Of a DNA stretch of 64,000 nt, positions 10,656 through 22,997 are shown in pieces; position 1 is the stretch's first letter, and every line of letters begins with the position of its first letter. Source of the DNA: Symbiodinium natans (lineage: Eukaryota > Sar > Dinophyceae > Suessiales > Symbiodiniaceae); NCBI GenBank assembly GCA_905221605.1, contig CAJNDS010002064.1:530001-594000 (forward strand), read 5' to 3'. The notes beneath the pieces are model-generated. The model was not told the origin of the DNA. It worked only from the letters and a program-made list of their open reading frames with translations, and ran no database searches. A program made the translations under genes and the position numbers.

Positions 10656-10821
10656 ATTACTTCATGTATTTAGTTTATGTGTTTATTTGTGTAATTTCAA
10701 GTGTGCCGGCATGTGCTGGTGTCCATGGAGGCCTGAGGCAAGCCCCCCTTCCAATGCAGCCAGCGCGGCCTTGGGCGAGAAGGAGCTTCACAGAAGCCTT
10801 CCTATTTTGCTTTCGTCACGC

Positions 10822-10857
10822 TTTAGGGTTTAGGGTTTAGGGTTTAGGGTTTAGGGT
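10822..10857 (+). repeat. Telomere-like (TTTAGGG)n array
   Basis: About five perfect TTTAGGG units lie internally, not at a chromosome end. Confidence 0.9.
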
Positions 10858-11398
10858 TGAATGGCTTGGCTTTAAAGTCGCTTGCATACTACGGAGTGCT
10901 TTGCTGATTTGCAGAGCCCGTCAAGATCACTTAACCCTGTACTCTAGCAGTGTCGCACAACAGCAGCTCTGAACCTTCATTGGGCCACCAGGTTGCCATC
11001 AGCAACAGTAGCAACAGAGTCCCAACCATGTGAAAGCTGCTCTTTGGGCACCAAGGGCTCGGCAGCGGAAGGTGTCTCGGGCACGCTAAAGCCCTGCAAG
11101 TTCCGGTACCGTAGAAGCTGGGCGGAATCGGCAGTGCTGTGGCTTCTTCTGGTAGATTTTGAAAGCCTTTTCGCAAAGGACTGGAACCCCCTATAGCCCA
11201 AGCATCTGCCGCCGGAAAGGACCGGGTCTTGTCCGAACTGCAGGGTTGCTGGAAGAACTACCTGGCGCGCCGGGGGCAAGCTTGAAGAGTATCGTTGGGG
11301 GCGGGGGCTCAGTGAGAAGGCCTCGGCTTCATGGAGCTTTCCGAAGGCTTTGGCACACTTCTGCGCGTGCGCACACTTCGGACTGTCACATTCTCCCT

Positions 11399-11514
11399 GA
11401 CTCTCTGAGGGGGTCTTTCTGGCTTTACCCGGAGAAAATAAGTAGGCTGGGGCCCTCCCTGACCATCTGAGGGGGTCTTTCTGGCTTTACCCGGGGAAAT
11501 AGGTAGGCTGGGGC
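11399..11514. repeat. Direct duplication of about 66 bp
   Basis: A block starting TCTGAGGGGGTCTTTCTGG and containing TAGGTAGGCTGGGGC-like sequence occurs twice in tandem with a few changes. No coding role is seen. Confidence 0.75.
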
Positions 11515-13930
11515 AAGCCCTGGACTTGTTCTTGGAGATGTAGGCAGCTCTGGAGGGATTTGGACCTTGAACCCAGCAAGAGCCTCCTGCAAAGCGGACC
11601 TCAACATCCCGAATCTGGAATCTGGAATCCGTGCCAGGATGGCAAGGAGTACTACATGGTCCGGGGTATGGAGGTCTTGCGGCTCAAGGCCACTCCTTCT
11701 GCCCCATCTACCCTTGTTCTCCCAGCATGGGGGGTGGGATGGTCTAGAACGGAGGGGGGCGGGCTAGGATTTACAGGGGTTTGGAGCCTGGCTAGATACA
11801 AAAATGGCCTCACTCTACCTCTTACTGCCCTGGGCCAGGTCGGCTTGGACTCCAAGTGCGAAGCTCGGTGCCCTGTAGCCTCCCTTCCATCATGGGTTTA
11901 GGGTTAAGGGCGTTTAGGCTTTAGGCTGGTTTAGGGTGTAGGGTTTAGGGCTTAGATGAGGAAACCAGAGGCAAACTCAACAAGGATCAGAGGACGAGAG
12001 TGCTTGCTTGCTGAGAGCCGACTTGCAGGAACACCTCGCGAGCGTTGTATATCGAGGGTCGGAAGCACGCGAAACTTGAACACAGTGTAGCACCAAGGCC
12101 CTTTCGATTACACTGGGACGAGGCCTCCAGTCGTCTCTGGCGGCCTCCCCAGCAATAAGCGCTGAGTTCAGCAGCGAACTGCCCGAAGCCCTGCCTTAAA
12201 GTGGGAAAACCTGGGAACCACAATGCAGGGACAGCAAGTCAGCCTTCTATGCTGAAAACACCTCGTCTGCCTCTTCTCTTGAGACTCTGTGCCCTGTAAG
12301 GTGGGGATCGACAGGGAGGTGCGCCTGGGTTCTCGTGAATGGCTCCCGAACACCTCAAAATCCCGTGTCTGTGCCCCAAAAAGAAGCAAACATTGAAGCC
12401 TAAGTTCGGAATCCCGAAACTTCTTGGGCGGAACAGTTCCGGATTGCCGGGCTCAGCGAGTGGAATGGTACCTTAAGTTGCGCGCGCCACGCCTGCGTGG
12501 TAAGCAGCTATATCAGCGTCCTCCCCTAACTAAAACAGCCTTAACTGCTGAAAATTCTGATGGCCAGTCGTCCCTCTCCAACATGAGAAGCTTTCAAGAA
12601 TATCTGAGAGCCCAAAAAGGCTAAGCTTTGCTGTAAAGTAAATACCAATGCTTCTATTAGCATGCTATAGTACCACAATGATCCACAATGATCCACAATG
12701 CCATAAACAAGTCTGAGACTGCCTTTGGGTTTTGCGCAGGCAAGATGCCTTAAAGAGAATGAGTGTTGCATGTTTCGCCACTTCGCGAACGCCGCGGGTC
12801 CGTCAAGGCCTTCAAGGCCTCCTAACCCAAAGCCCAGAGAGGTACAGTCTGCAGCCGCCAGGTCCTGAGCTGGAGTTCAACTAGGGGTGTAAGCTTTCGG
12901 AGGATTGTGGAAGTTTTAGGAGTCAAGCTTCCAATGTCCTGAAGGGCGCACCCCAACTACGCGCCTTCTGTAAACGGAAACTTCTCAAGTCTCACAGGAA
13001 GCCCTGAGGGAGACTTGCAGAGGGTTTGGCGGTTGCCGGGAAGATTTTGAGGACCAACTTGGCGACTCTCGAGCCTTCCCCCACAACCCCCGTATTGTGA
13101 AGATGTGCGCTGTTAGAGGAGGCCGTGCGTGGTAAATTGCTGGGGGGGGGGGGGAAGGTAAATCTTTTGCAGAATTGTATAGGTTTCCATCTGCCTTCAC
13201 GAAAGATCCTACAGCGTCCTTAAGGGGGTTGAGGGGCTTGTTGAAGCTTTCGGGACCTAAACCCTCAAAGCTCCCCGCAGAAGCAAGGCCTTTGGAGTCT
13301 CCGCTGCTACTTGCAGTGCCGACCTCACCTTCCATGGATTGACAAAGGGTTTAGGGTTATGGGTTCTAGGGTTTAGGGTTTAGGGTTGCAGGTTTATTCG
13401 AAAGCAACTCGGTTCAGAAAGCTCAAAGCCATCAAAGAAGCATTCTGAACTCCCGGAGTTGCTGTAGGGGTCTTTGGGGAGGGCCAGAGTACTTCATGGC
13501 TTTCTGAGCCGCAGAGCTTAGGAGCTGTCTAGTGAAAAGTTCGCCCTTGCAGCGAGAGAGGGCCCTTGTTGGCCCAGATTCAACGCAAAAAAATGGCGCC
13601 CTCAGCCCTCTCAGCTGCCCCTACATACTACATAAGTCCCTTAAGTGCCCTAACATGGTTATGAATGGTGAATAAGTGCCATGAACCTCCAAGTACAAGG
13701 TATGGGAGGCCAGTGACGGCAGCGCACGCGGGCCCGAGCCTCAGCCACGTGCCGGAAAGAACTTCGCTGGATCCTGGGATGTGTTCACTCTCGCAGCTCC
13801 TCAGCCAGTAGTATGGGTAGGTTTTGTTGCGGGGCGCCAAATGCTGTTGGAGATGTTTCGCATACACAGACTCAGCAGTATCTCAGACAGGTGCGGCGGG
13901 TGTAAGTCCTTTAGGATCAGTATCAAGTCG
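11515..13930. other. No supported gene; degenerate telomere-like repeats
   Basis: Degenerate TTTAGGG-like units occur at 11895-11956 and 13346-13387, and a G run at 13141-13154. I see no exon with a recognisable family or convincing codon pattern. Confidence 0.4.
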
Positions 13931-13938
13931 AGAGAAGT

Positions 13939-14316
13939 GTGCAGCGAATAGCGCAGCAGCATCCACTCGAAACTGCCGCACTGAGGTTCACATGGGAGAG
14001 GACCGAGGAGGCAGAAGCGCGGCAATGCCAGCAGCAGAACACCCAGCAACAGCAGCAGAAGCAACAGCAGCAGCAACAGCAGCAGCAAAAGCAGCAGGCT
14101 CTGCAACAGCAGCAAGCTCTTCAACAGCAGCAGGCTCTGCAACAGCAGCAGGCTTTGCAACAACAGCAGGCCCTGCGACAGCAACAGCAGAGTCAAGCTT
14201 GGACCCAGCAGGGACAGCAGCAACAGTACCGATGGTATCCCGCCCAGGGCTACCAGGGCTACCAGGCCATCGCCGGCCAATGGTGGCCGCACCAGGCGCA
14301 CTGGCACCGCGGCGTT
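13939..14316 (+). CDS. Candidate Q-rich exon
   Basis: The + frame encodes a short acidic leader, then about 60 residues dominated by Gln in QQQQAL repeats, then a Gln/Tyr/Trp-rich tail (YRWYPAQGYQGYQ ... GQWWPHQ). The tail is not explained by the CAG repeat and suggests a real low-complexity exon, perhaps of a nuclear or RNA-related protein. A plausible acceptor (GTGCAG) lies just upstream and a GC donor near the end. The opposite strand gives poly-Leu and is less likely. No function can be assigned. Confidence 0.4.
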
Positions 14317-14379
14317 AAATTTGCAGACCTTTTTTTGCTCAGTGAAGAGAGTGGTAGCTAACTGGCTTATACTTCTTTG

Positions 14380-17300
14380 GGTCTACACGCCCTTGAGCCT
14401 ATGTCTCCGCTTCTGCAGCCCAACTCGAAGTATACAGCCCCAAAGCCCAAATTGGGACACGGCCCAGGTATAGCTACCCTGTCATGGCCGTGCGCTACGC
14501 GCCGGGGGTCTCAAGGATGATAGGGTCTGGAAAAAGTTTCGCCTGGGGCAGGGTTGAGGGCTGGGCAAGTGATGGTGGCTTGTGCGCTCTTAAAAAGGAA
14601 AGAGTCTGTTGCTTTTGCTGTTGGAATTGAGAAAAGCTCTGGTCTTGCATGTTTCGGAGGAGGAATTTTGATGCGCCTATAGCAACCCAAGGCAGCAGCT
14701 GAGTAAATCGAGTAGATTCTGCAGACGCACGCGAACCCTGCATGCACCCTTGCAAACCAATCGTGGCAAAACCAAAAAAGGACATGAATGCTTGGAATCT
14801 CATCGTTCACATCGGTTCACGCACGTGCGTTTCCATGTGTTGGAGTGCGTGAGGCGCGAGAGACAGGGAGAGAGCGGCAAAACGGAAAGCCTCGGAAAGC
14901 CGAATGACCGTCAAGTGACCCACTGAGGCCATACTGAGCGGTCCACAATGGGTCGAGATGGGGCTATCAGGGCCGTCTTCTTTGGCTCTAGAAGCCCTCC
15001 TCCCGCTTTACAAACATCCTCTTAAACGCACTGAAGTGGCGCTGTGTGGCGCCCTCTCGCCCAGATTTCCATGACTTTCCGTCGTGGCCAGAGGCCACAC
15101 CACTGTCGTAGGACGTCGTAGGATCCCCCCGCGCCCTGGCCTGCCATGAAGATCGGACTTGGGAAAGGGAGAATTGCAAGTTTAGGAGGTCTGAGGTTTC
15201 AGGACCATACTCGAGGAAGAGTTCAACAGTTTCATCATTCTCGTTGTCAGGGATTTGGGAGGACTTGCTGAGAGCCTCGAACCGTCCTTTCTGGCAGAGT
15301 GGAGCATCCCGCGCGTGACTTTCAAAGCTTTGAAAAAACAACCTCTGTTTGCCAGCCGTCGTTCAGGGGTGCCTTCCTGAAGCCCCGAAGCTTCCGCTGA
15401 ACCGAGGGATTCCAGGGGGGGTCGGGCCGCAGTGTTTTTCAGCGTTGCAGATGTCATAGGGTGAAGGGGGGTGAGTGGGCTGCTAGAAGAATCTATAAGA
15501 CTTGGGTTGATTTGTGTATTGAATTTTGCGTTGGGAGAAGGGCGGGATTGCACCGGTTCAGGGGTGGCGTGGCCCAAAAGGGCTTTCGGGTTAAGGTGTT
15601 GGGGGCCGGGGTGTAGGCATCATTCTGACATGCAGGCGCAGGCCAACTGCGCACCCACACCATTTCTTGCTCGGACCACCATCATGTCTGGTCAACATGC
15701 AAGACTTTACATACGTACTGCAGGAGTCGGCGTGCCAATGCCATGTACCGCAACTACGGCACACACTCACATTGCAACAGTTACGTGCCCATTCTGCACC
15801 GAAGACCGGAAGTGTGTTTTTGAGAATGCAGCTGAGCCGGCGGAAACCATGGCCGGAAGGTGGCGGAGGGGGAAGGAAGTGTCTCAGGACAGACTTTGAG
15901 AGCAAAATCGTGTGGCAGCGCAGGCACGTGATTCATATGATGGCTATTTGAATCTGAGAAAGCATTGTGTAGGGAGCAGCAAAGTCAGCAAAGTCAGCAC
16001 CTGGAGCAATCACGTGCTTCAGAATATCTCCGCTGACCTCCTCCTGCCTCAGTCGAGCTTCTGATTGGCCTCCCGAGAAAAAAACACAGACCTCGCAGCC
16101 TGCCTGGATCATCTAGACCCTATAGCTCAAGGGCAACAAATCTAGAGGCCTGTAAAACCCTAAACCCTAAACCCTAAACCCAAAACCCTCAGAACTGGGA
16201 CGGCGCAAAAGAGCCGACAGCTTGAGGAAGCCGGCGCGGCTGCGGCCGGAGGATCCCAAAATGACGGCCACCCGGGCTTTGAAAGAGTCTCAAGCCCTTT
16301 GCTCACAAAGGAACCCCGAGCTTTGAAGAAAAGTTAGGGGGGGGAGGGCTTCGGGAGTTTTGTTCAGGATTCAGGGTGCCTATGGGAGGCATCCTCCGAC
16401 ATCCTCAGACTCAACTCAGGACCGGCCGAGGCCGAGGCAGACAAGGCCCAACGCGAGGACTCGCCCGAATTGGGGGGGGGGGCTGCTTTGGGACTTTGGT
16501 GCCCCCTTGGTATCTCTTGGGTATCACCAGCTTCGCCGTAGTTCGGCTACCCCCCCCCCCCCAACTGTTTTTTTTTGGGGGGGTGGGGGTCCAAGATGAG
16601 TTCCGAAGCTTGCGCAAGTTGTGGTGCCTTCTTAGAGGCCAGAAGAGTTGCAAAGCTTTCCGAGTGCCTGAATTGAAAGCATGGTCAGTGCTGTGGCGAA
16701 AGATTGGTGAAAGATGCCTCCAAAGACTGTGCACTTTCCGGGAGAGCTCTGATGGTATGCGCTGTGGATATGCAACCTGGTTCCTGGTGGTCGAAGGTGA
16801 GGCTCCCAACAACCTGGGGCCCTACTCAGCCCTACTCACCTACACATTAGTAGCAAGTACCCCTATTTAGTCGGTATAACCCTTAAAACTGTAGGAAAAC
16901 AGGATCCCAGGAATTCATTTGCGATTGTCTTCGGCCCTCAGTTCTGGTTCGCAGGAGCCTGCCGCAACGCAGCCTGCTGGTGCAGGCCCCGCGGCAGGGT
17001 CTTGCCCGTTGAGGATCTATAGGGCTTACTGGCTTACTGTAATGAATTCGAACCTCTTTTGCTTATCTTCGGGTCACGACAGCTACGAGCGGAACTCGTC
17101 CCGTGCATGACACGCCTTTTCGTGTTTCGATTGTCTGGACGTGGGACCCTTGCCGATGCACACCAAATTCACTGTAGAGCGCTGTGAAATTTTTTGGGTG
17201 GGCGAGATCCTTTGGATCTCAAGTTGGTGCGAGCCAGCCAACACTCGGCAACCTCGCTATTGAAAGCAGGATGCTGGGGGAGCTCCCGAAGAAAACTCAC

Positions 17301-18054
17301 CACCTCACCCCTCTCAGCATTCCTAAACCTTAGGTTGCCCCACATCTCCCACTTTGATAGAACCCTGAAGCTCTATGACACCCACTGAAACCCTCTAAAG
17401 TCTGTGCCCCCCGCGGGCGCCTCTACTTCTAAAAGGTCCGGGCGGCGAGAGCCGCTGGCGACGCAGCACTGCTGCGACCGAGGCAGAGCCGCCAAGGACT
17501 CCGCACTGCGCGGGCTTCCGAAGATTATTGGGTGGTTGTCAAAATGATGGTCCCTTTTTGGATCCCTATTAGAATACGGCACCCAATATTTAGGGTACCC
17601 GCAAAGGGATCATAATGTTGACAGCCACCCTATTATGGTTGAAGGGGGTCGTTTTGACATGCTTCACGGAACCTTTTTGGTGTGCTGAAAGCATAGTGTC
17701 TCAGACAGGATCTGCAGATACTTGAACTTCACACCCCAAGCCCGAAGGAACAAGGTGTCTACACTTCTCCGGGATACCGCACAGCGACGCAGGGCCACAA
17801 CCGCACGCCGACCCTATGCAAACCTTTTTTCAGGAGACTAACTTATGAATGCAAAGGAGCCCTCTGAACAAAAGCAAAAAGCCCTATGACATAAACCCTT
17901 CAGCAAAGCCAGCCACACACCTAGGAAGCCTGCCCTTGCTCCAAGTTCCAGGGCTTCCTGCTTCTTCACAGGGCTTCCCGTTCAAAGGTTCTATCAATTC
18001 ACCAACAAACATGGCCAAAGCAGCGGAGAGCGATCAAAATGTGGGGGGTCCCAT
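14380..18054. other. No supported gene; G/C tracts and a telomere-like array
   Basis: Contents are a CCCTAAA array (16155-16190) and a possible mini inverted element at 16467-16562, whose ends are a G run after GAATT and a C run before AACT. A Pro/Ala/Gln-rich stretch near 16940-17005 might be a small exon but cannot be tied to a family. Confidence 0.4.
16155..16190 (-). repeat. Telomere-like (CCCTAAA)n array
   Basis: Four to five CCCTAAA units, inverse orientation relative to the array at 10822. Confidence 0.85.
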
Positions 18055-20750
18055 ATGAGGACCCTGGCTCCCGGCTCCTTCGTTACTTTGCGCTCCGGGC
18101 TCCGGGTGCCCGTCCTCGGCCTCGGCACACGGCAGCTGAAGGGCGCGGAGTGCCGCGAGGTGGGGGGGGGAAGGGAGAAGGTGGGTGGAGCGGGAGGAGA
18201 GATCCCGAGGCCATGGGGCATGGGGACTTTGGGTTTATGACGTCTTGGGGATGCTGTGCCAAAGGAAAGGGCAGTAAAAAAGCCATTGCGAGGTTGAGCT
18301 CCATCGCAACAGCCCAGGCCGTTCGCATCGCCCTGCGCTCTGGATATCGGCTCATTTGACACGGCGCCGGGCTTCGGGAACGAGGAGGCGCCATCGCTTC
18401 AACATCCTATCATCCGGACGCCTCTGGCAGAATCTAAAGCACAGTATTTCTGGAACCCAACACGGCAATGTCAGGAACTCTCCATGCGAGAAAGCCCGCA
18501 CATTTACATTTAAGCCCTGCAAGGACATCGCCAATGGCATTCGCGCAGCAGGCCTTCGCCGCGAGGATGTCGGAGACCAAGAGAGAGGGAATCTCGGGGC
18601 CCTTCAGGGCTCTCTCAATGTCTCTCTTTCAGCTTCGACAAAGTTTCTTGATGGATGCTTCATTGCTCAGGGGTTTTGAAGCGCCTTCCTGCATATTGGT
18701 TAACCATCTTCTACAGCATGCACTTCGAGCCTGTCTGCTTAGTGTGGGGGGGGGGGGGGGGTTCTCTACACTGTAACAAGAAAGAAAGGTTAAACGACGA
18801 GAAGTCGAAAGCCATGAAGGGCACGCCAAAAATCTTGGTCCTTTTTCGAGAAATAGCTTTGAAGAGCAGGGTCCAGCAGGCAGACTCATATTGGAAAGCA
18901 TACCACTTCTAGGCAGGCAGGAGAAGCCCCACAATCCCTGCGCCGGCCGCAGAGGCCCAGATTGCGCCTCTAGGTGTCCCGTTTTTTGGAAGCATCCAAA
19001 CCGCAAGGGGAGCACGTCTCAACGGCTTTTTCAAGAGCGAGGGAGTGGGATCTAGCGGCACTTTTCTCCAATTTTTACGAAGGCTTGAGTCAGGGCCGAG
19101 GGGTGCTACAGTAGTGGGGAGTTATAAGACCCCCGCGATGGAAGTGCCCTGTCAGGTCTTCCTGGTATCGAAGCTTTCACCTGCTGAGTGCCTCTGCGGA
19201 AGCTGAGAAGAGGGAGCCAGAGTTGAAACGACTGAGGCGAAACACAACTAACCTGAAGACCCCTAAAGCACATGAAGTCAACTGTGGCCTCGGCAGTTCT
19301 TCCTACGTGGCTCCAAATGCAATCTCATTTGAGTTTTTCTAGCAGATCTGCAGGCGCTGCTTGAAAGCCTCCAGCGCCAGTTAATTTTTCATGGGGGGGG
19401 GAGGACTTGTAACCAAGATCATCAAAGCTCCCAAGCACGGCTTAAAACCCCCCCCCCCCCAAACCAAGGCACGGCGACGCGGAGGAGGTCGAGGAAGCGT
19501 TGCGCGGCTCCCTCCAACGCCTGGGGACCAACTACTTGGAACCTTGGCACGTTTCCCTTCTAGACACCCTAAACCCTATAAACCCTAAACCCTAAACCCT
19601 CTCTTTCAGCCTAGTTCTGGGGCAGCTTGCTGTCCACATGTTTTTTTTTGCGATAGGCGTCGAAACGTGTAGAAAGCTCTTCAGGGAGGCAGAGAGTGAG
19701 AGCCTACAAACCCACGGCTGCAGGACCTCTTCCTCATCCAGAGCCCCAAAGGGGGAAGCATCATCTGGACTTGGGACGCGGTCTTGGCCATGAGGGAAAG
19801 GCCACAACCATGCCGAATCATTCCAGGAAATTCTTGGGCAACGTGGTTGTTCGAGGCTGAGAGCACTAGAACACTTCAGTACATCCGCCGGTCTGTCCTG
19901 CAACAGAAGGCAGGCCATCAAATGGAGACCTCCATTCCAAGATCCCAAACAAAATCAGTCTGTTCAGGCTTCGCGGAATCCTACCCAAAGGCAACAAATG
20001 CTTCAAGGGAGGCAACACAAACCACCTTTGAATCCTGATTTCGCAGGGGCTTGGCCCGTGCCGTCGGAGTCTGTCCCATGGCTTTATCCCGCCGGGATGG
20101 TGCAAGCTCCAGGGTCCAGATTCGGGGATTCACGCCTTCAGACCGTCACTTTGGGCATGCGCGCAAATCTGGGAATATGCTCTACTACCTCATGGTCCCT
20201 TAATTGGGTACCTTTATAGGTGCCGTCGGTATGTAGAGACGTCCCTCACCATTCTGAGACATTTTGAGAAGCCAAGGCCCGGGAAGCATCGGAAGCGGCT
20301 CGTATTTCTTGCGAACCTTTGATGTGATGCGGAAATGCTCCGAGGCAACTTCTCGGCAGGGCACATGTCGCGCCTGGCCGCGACCGGACGCGAGCTTCCT
20401 GAGGTGCGCCAGCCTTTAGCCCGTTTCACGGTTTTGGGGATTGAGGTGGCGGGATGTTGCAGGTGGGGATGAGCTTGGCGTGTGCTCATCAAGGCCGAAG
20501 AAAACTCGGCTTGGGGTCTGAGGGGCAGCAGTATTCGGTGCAGCTTTCCGCTTTGGCTTCCCAGAGGTGCTACAGGTGGAGCTTCATTTGGCCCAGCAGC
20601 AGCGGGAGCTCGCTGCCTACTGCGCCGGCAACGGCATCCGCGTCATGGCGGGGCGCGCGCGAGAGAGAGAGAGAGAGAGACTGAACTGCGGACAGCACGC
20701 ACCCCTGGGGGCGTCCTCCCTTCGGGGGGGTCATGCGTGGGGGAGAGGGG

Positions 20751-20782
<32 letters not shown>

Positions 20783-21832
20783 AAGAGAGAAAGAGAGAAA
20801 GAGAGAAGGAGAAAAAATGAGAAGCACCTGACGCACTAAACCCCAAGCTGGATTCCAGGCCGCCTCGCCGCTGGCTCGTGGCCAGCCACCTGGTTCAAAG
20901 CCTTGTATACGGCCATACAACTTAGAGAGGAGGGAACTTTGGGGGCATTCTAGGATACTGGATAGCTACAAGACAAGCCCTTAAGCAACACGAAACCCTG
21001 CTCAAAAACAATCTCCAGCCCCACAGAAAAAGCCCACTGAGGCTCTGCCGTGCCACTGGCAAGCTTCCTGCACTGCAGGATCTTGCAGGCCTCCCCAAGA
21101 ACATGTCTTCATAGCTGTCCATTTGGGTTTTTGCGTGTCAGTTTGCATGCTCTACCATGGGGTATGCGCAGCGTCCATTAAGAAATATGAAGCAGGAGCC
21201 AGCGCGCCCTTCCCATGCGCCATGCGCACCCTCTGCTGCCCGCCACCGCTCCGAAGGTGTGGCGACCAAGAAGAGCCGGAGTCTAGCGGAGGTCGCCGTG
21301 CGCTGGTGCTTGCAGCAGGGTTCCCTGCCTCTAAAGTGCAGCAAATCCCATATTGTCCACAAAAAGACTTTAGAATCATTGCAAAATGTGTGGGATGGCT
21401 TTAGAATATCCTCGTATCCTTGTAGTATCTTGTAGTCCTGTGGCTCTGCCCAAAATTGCCCTCAGAGGGCTCTCAGGTTTCATCGCCCTGCCCAAGAGCA
21501 AGGTGCAGGGCCACCTCGAGGCCAACGCAGCCTTCGGCTTCGAGTTGACCGCGCCGGACGCTGGGAGTTTAGGGTTGAGAGTTTTTAGGGTTGAGGGTTT
21601 ATAAGGTTGAATGTAGGGTGTGCCCCAGAAGCCCTCTTCTGCAGTCACTGGCACACCCCATACACCCCTACGACGGAGCGAAGCTCAGGACATGAGCGCC
21701 CTTCAGTGTCTGGACTCCCGCTTTTCAGTGACCTCGTCGGCGCAGTGCCTGGAGCCTCGCCATGAGGATGTTGGTTGTGCGCAGACGTACACACAGCCCA
21801 GGGTCCTTGAGCCTTTCAATTTACATTCTTAA
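18055..21832 (+). CDS. Aldo/keto reductase, about 13 exons, frame-broken and catalytically altered
   Basis: Aldo/keto reductases reduce carbonyls with NADPH in a TIM barrel. Phase-consistent exons by homology are 18055-18159, 18318-18387, 18524-18568, 19156-19187, 19469-19538, 19724-19801, 20047-20072, 20345-20403, 20567 to about 20730, 21257-21319, 21477-21559 and 21689-21832. Patterns run in order: VPVLGLGTRQLKG, IDTAPGFGNEE, VFLVSKLSPAE, SLQRLGTNYL, DLFLIQSPKGG, GLARAVGV, QVELHLAQQQREL, SLAEVAVRWCLQQG and IALPKSK. Donors include GT, GC and one GA (19539). Of the Asp-Tyr-Lys-His tetrad, Asp and Lys are kept, but Tyr is Phe (APGFGNE) and His is Gln (LIQSP). Exon 2 also has one extra T at 18355-18357 that breaks the frame. 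It is therefore a decaying gene, a pseudoenzyme with an assembly error, or both. Confidence 0.7.
19564..19600 (-). repeat. Telomere-like (CCCTAAA)n inside an aldo/keto reductase intron
   Basis: The array lies in the intron between the exons ending at 19538 and starting at 19724. Confidence 0.8.
20657..20822. repeat. (GA)n microsatellites within the aldo/keto reductase
   Basis: Two GA tracts (20657-20680 and 20750-20815) flank a short coding block (APLGASSLRGG). The first keeps the reading frame across 45 nt. Confidence 0.8.
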
Positions 21833-22951
21833 ATAAGCCTTACGGTCAAGTTGTTCAGGCCCTTTGTGGGATGGAGGCGTCTGCAACTCAACGCGCGTCG
21901 GGGCACGGGCTCACACAACCCACGCAAATGTACGCCCACACACTGGCGGTTCCGGTTTCGCTCTTGAAACGCGAGCAAAGAAGGTCCTAGGACATAAGCC
22001 CCCGTGTCTGCCCAACGCTTCCACCTTGGCTCCATGCTCGGGCTGCTAAGGCCCGCACATGGCACTTCTTTTCATCCGACGGCCCGAACTCCATGAAACC
22101 GCCTCTCCCTTTCTTCCCGGCCTCCGAGGAGTTCCCCTGGGAGCAGGCTGTGGCAGAGCACTCTGAGGCACATGGAGTTGTTTCTTACAACTGCTTTTTT
22201 TGGGGGGGGCGCTTCTCCTTTCTGAGAATTTGCTGCTGCCCGCCGGTGTGCTGTTTTCTTTTTCAGGGCCTGTGTTATGTTGCAGGCTCCCGGGACCACT
22301 CAAGTCACTTCAGCCTTGAATTCCGAAGTCCTTCTCAAAGCAGAAGCCCACGGGCTGCGAGTTTAAGCTCCGAAGCCGCGAAGTGGAGGTCAGCGATGGC
22401 GATGTTGGTGAGGAGAGACCTCGCCGGCGCCGGCGCCGCCGCCGGAAAGGCAAAGGCAAAGGGTCCCTTGTCAGAGTTCAGACCTTCACTCACGGGAATT
22501 TCGGAGGATGGGTTCAGAGGGTGCTGGGGCGGGAAGGAACAACATATCCAGGCATGAAGCCCTGCAGCCCTCCACGTCCTTTTCCTTGGCTTTGTGTCTT
22601 GAGGGAGGTCGGCCAGTTCACGCCGAAAATTCCATGAGTAGCCTAGTCGCGATCCATGAAGAGAGTAAAAAGATGCATCGGGATTTGCTTTGGCCACAAC
22701 AGGGATCCTAAAACCCCAACCAGCCCCAAAACACACACAACAGCCACAGCTGCCCAAGAGACCCCTTCCCCTCACCTAAATAGCAGGATGTACTGAACAG
22801 GAACCCTGAATTCCTCCCTGAGCCCTTTGAGGAAAGGGAAGGGCGGCCAAGAGGGCAAAGGGGGAAGCCGTGCGCCCACATCCGGCACGGCGGCGCAGCG
22901 GGCAGCGAACACTCTCTTCGGCTTGAGCTAGACTTCAAAAAATCTGGGCAG

Positions 22952-22997
22952 CTCTCTCTCTCTCTCTCTCCCTCTCCCTCTCTCTCTCTCTCTCTCG
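22952..22997. repeat. (CT)n microsatellite
   Basis: CT dinucleotide tract with one CCCTCTCCC interruption. Confidence 0.85.

Noticed and set aside
10175-10840. 221-aa open frame on the + strand
   Set aside because: It crosses the transposon's right end, a G run and TA/GT repeats, and shows no family pattern.
13801-14307. Poly-Leu membrane protein on the - strand
   Set aside because: It is the complement of a CAG/Gln repeat; the + strand has a more natural Gln/Tyr/Trp tail.
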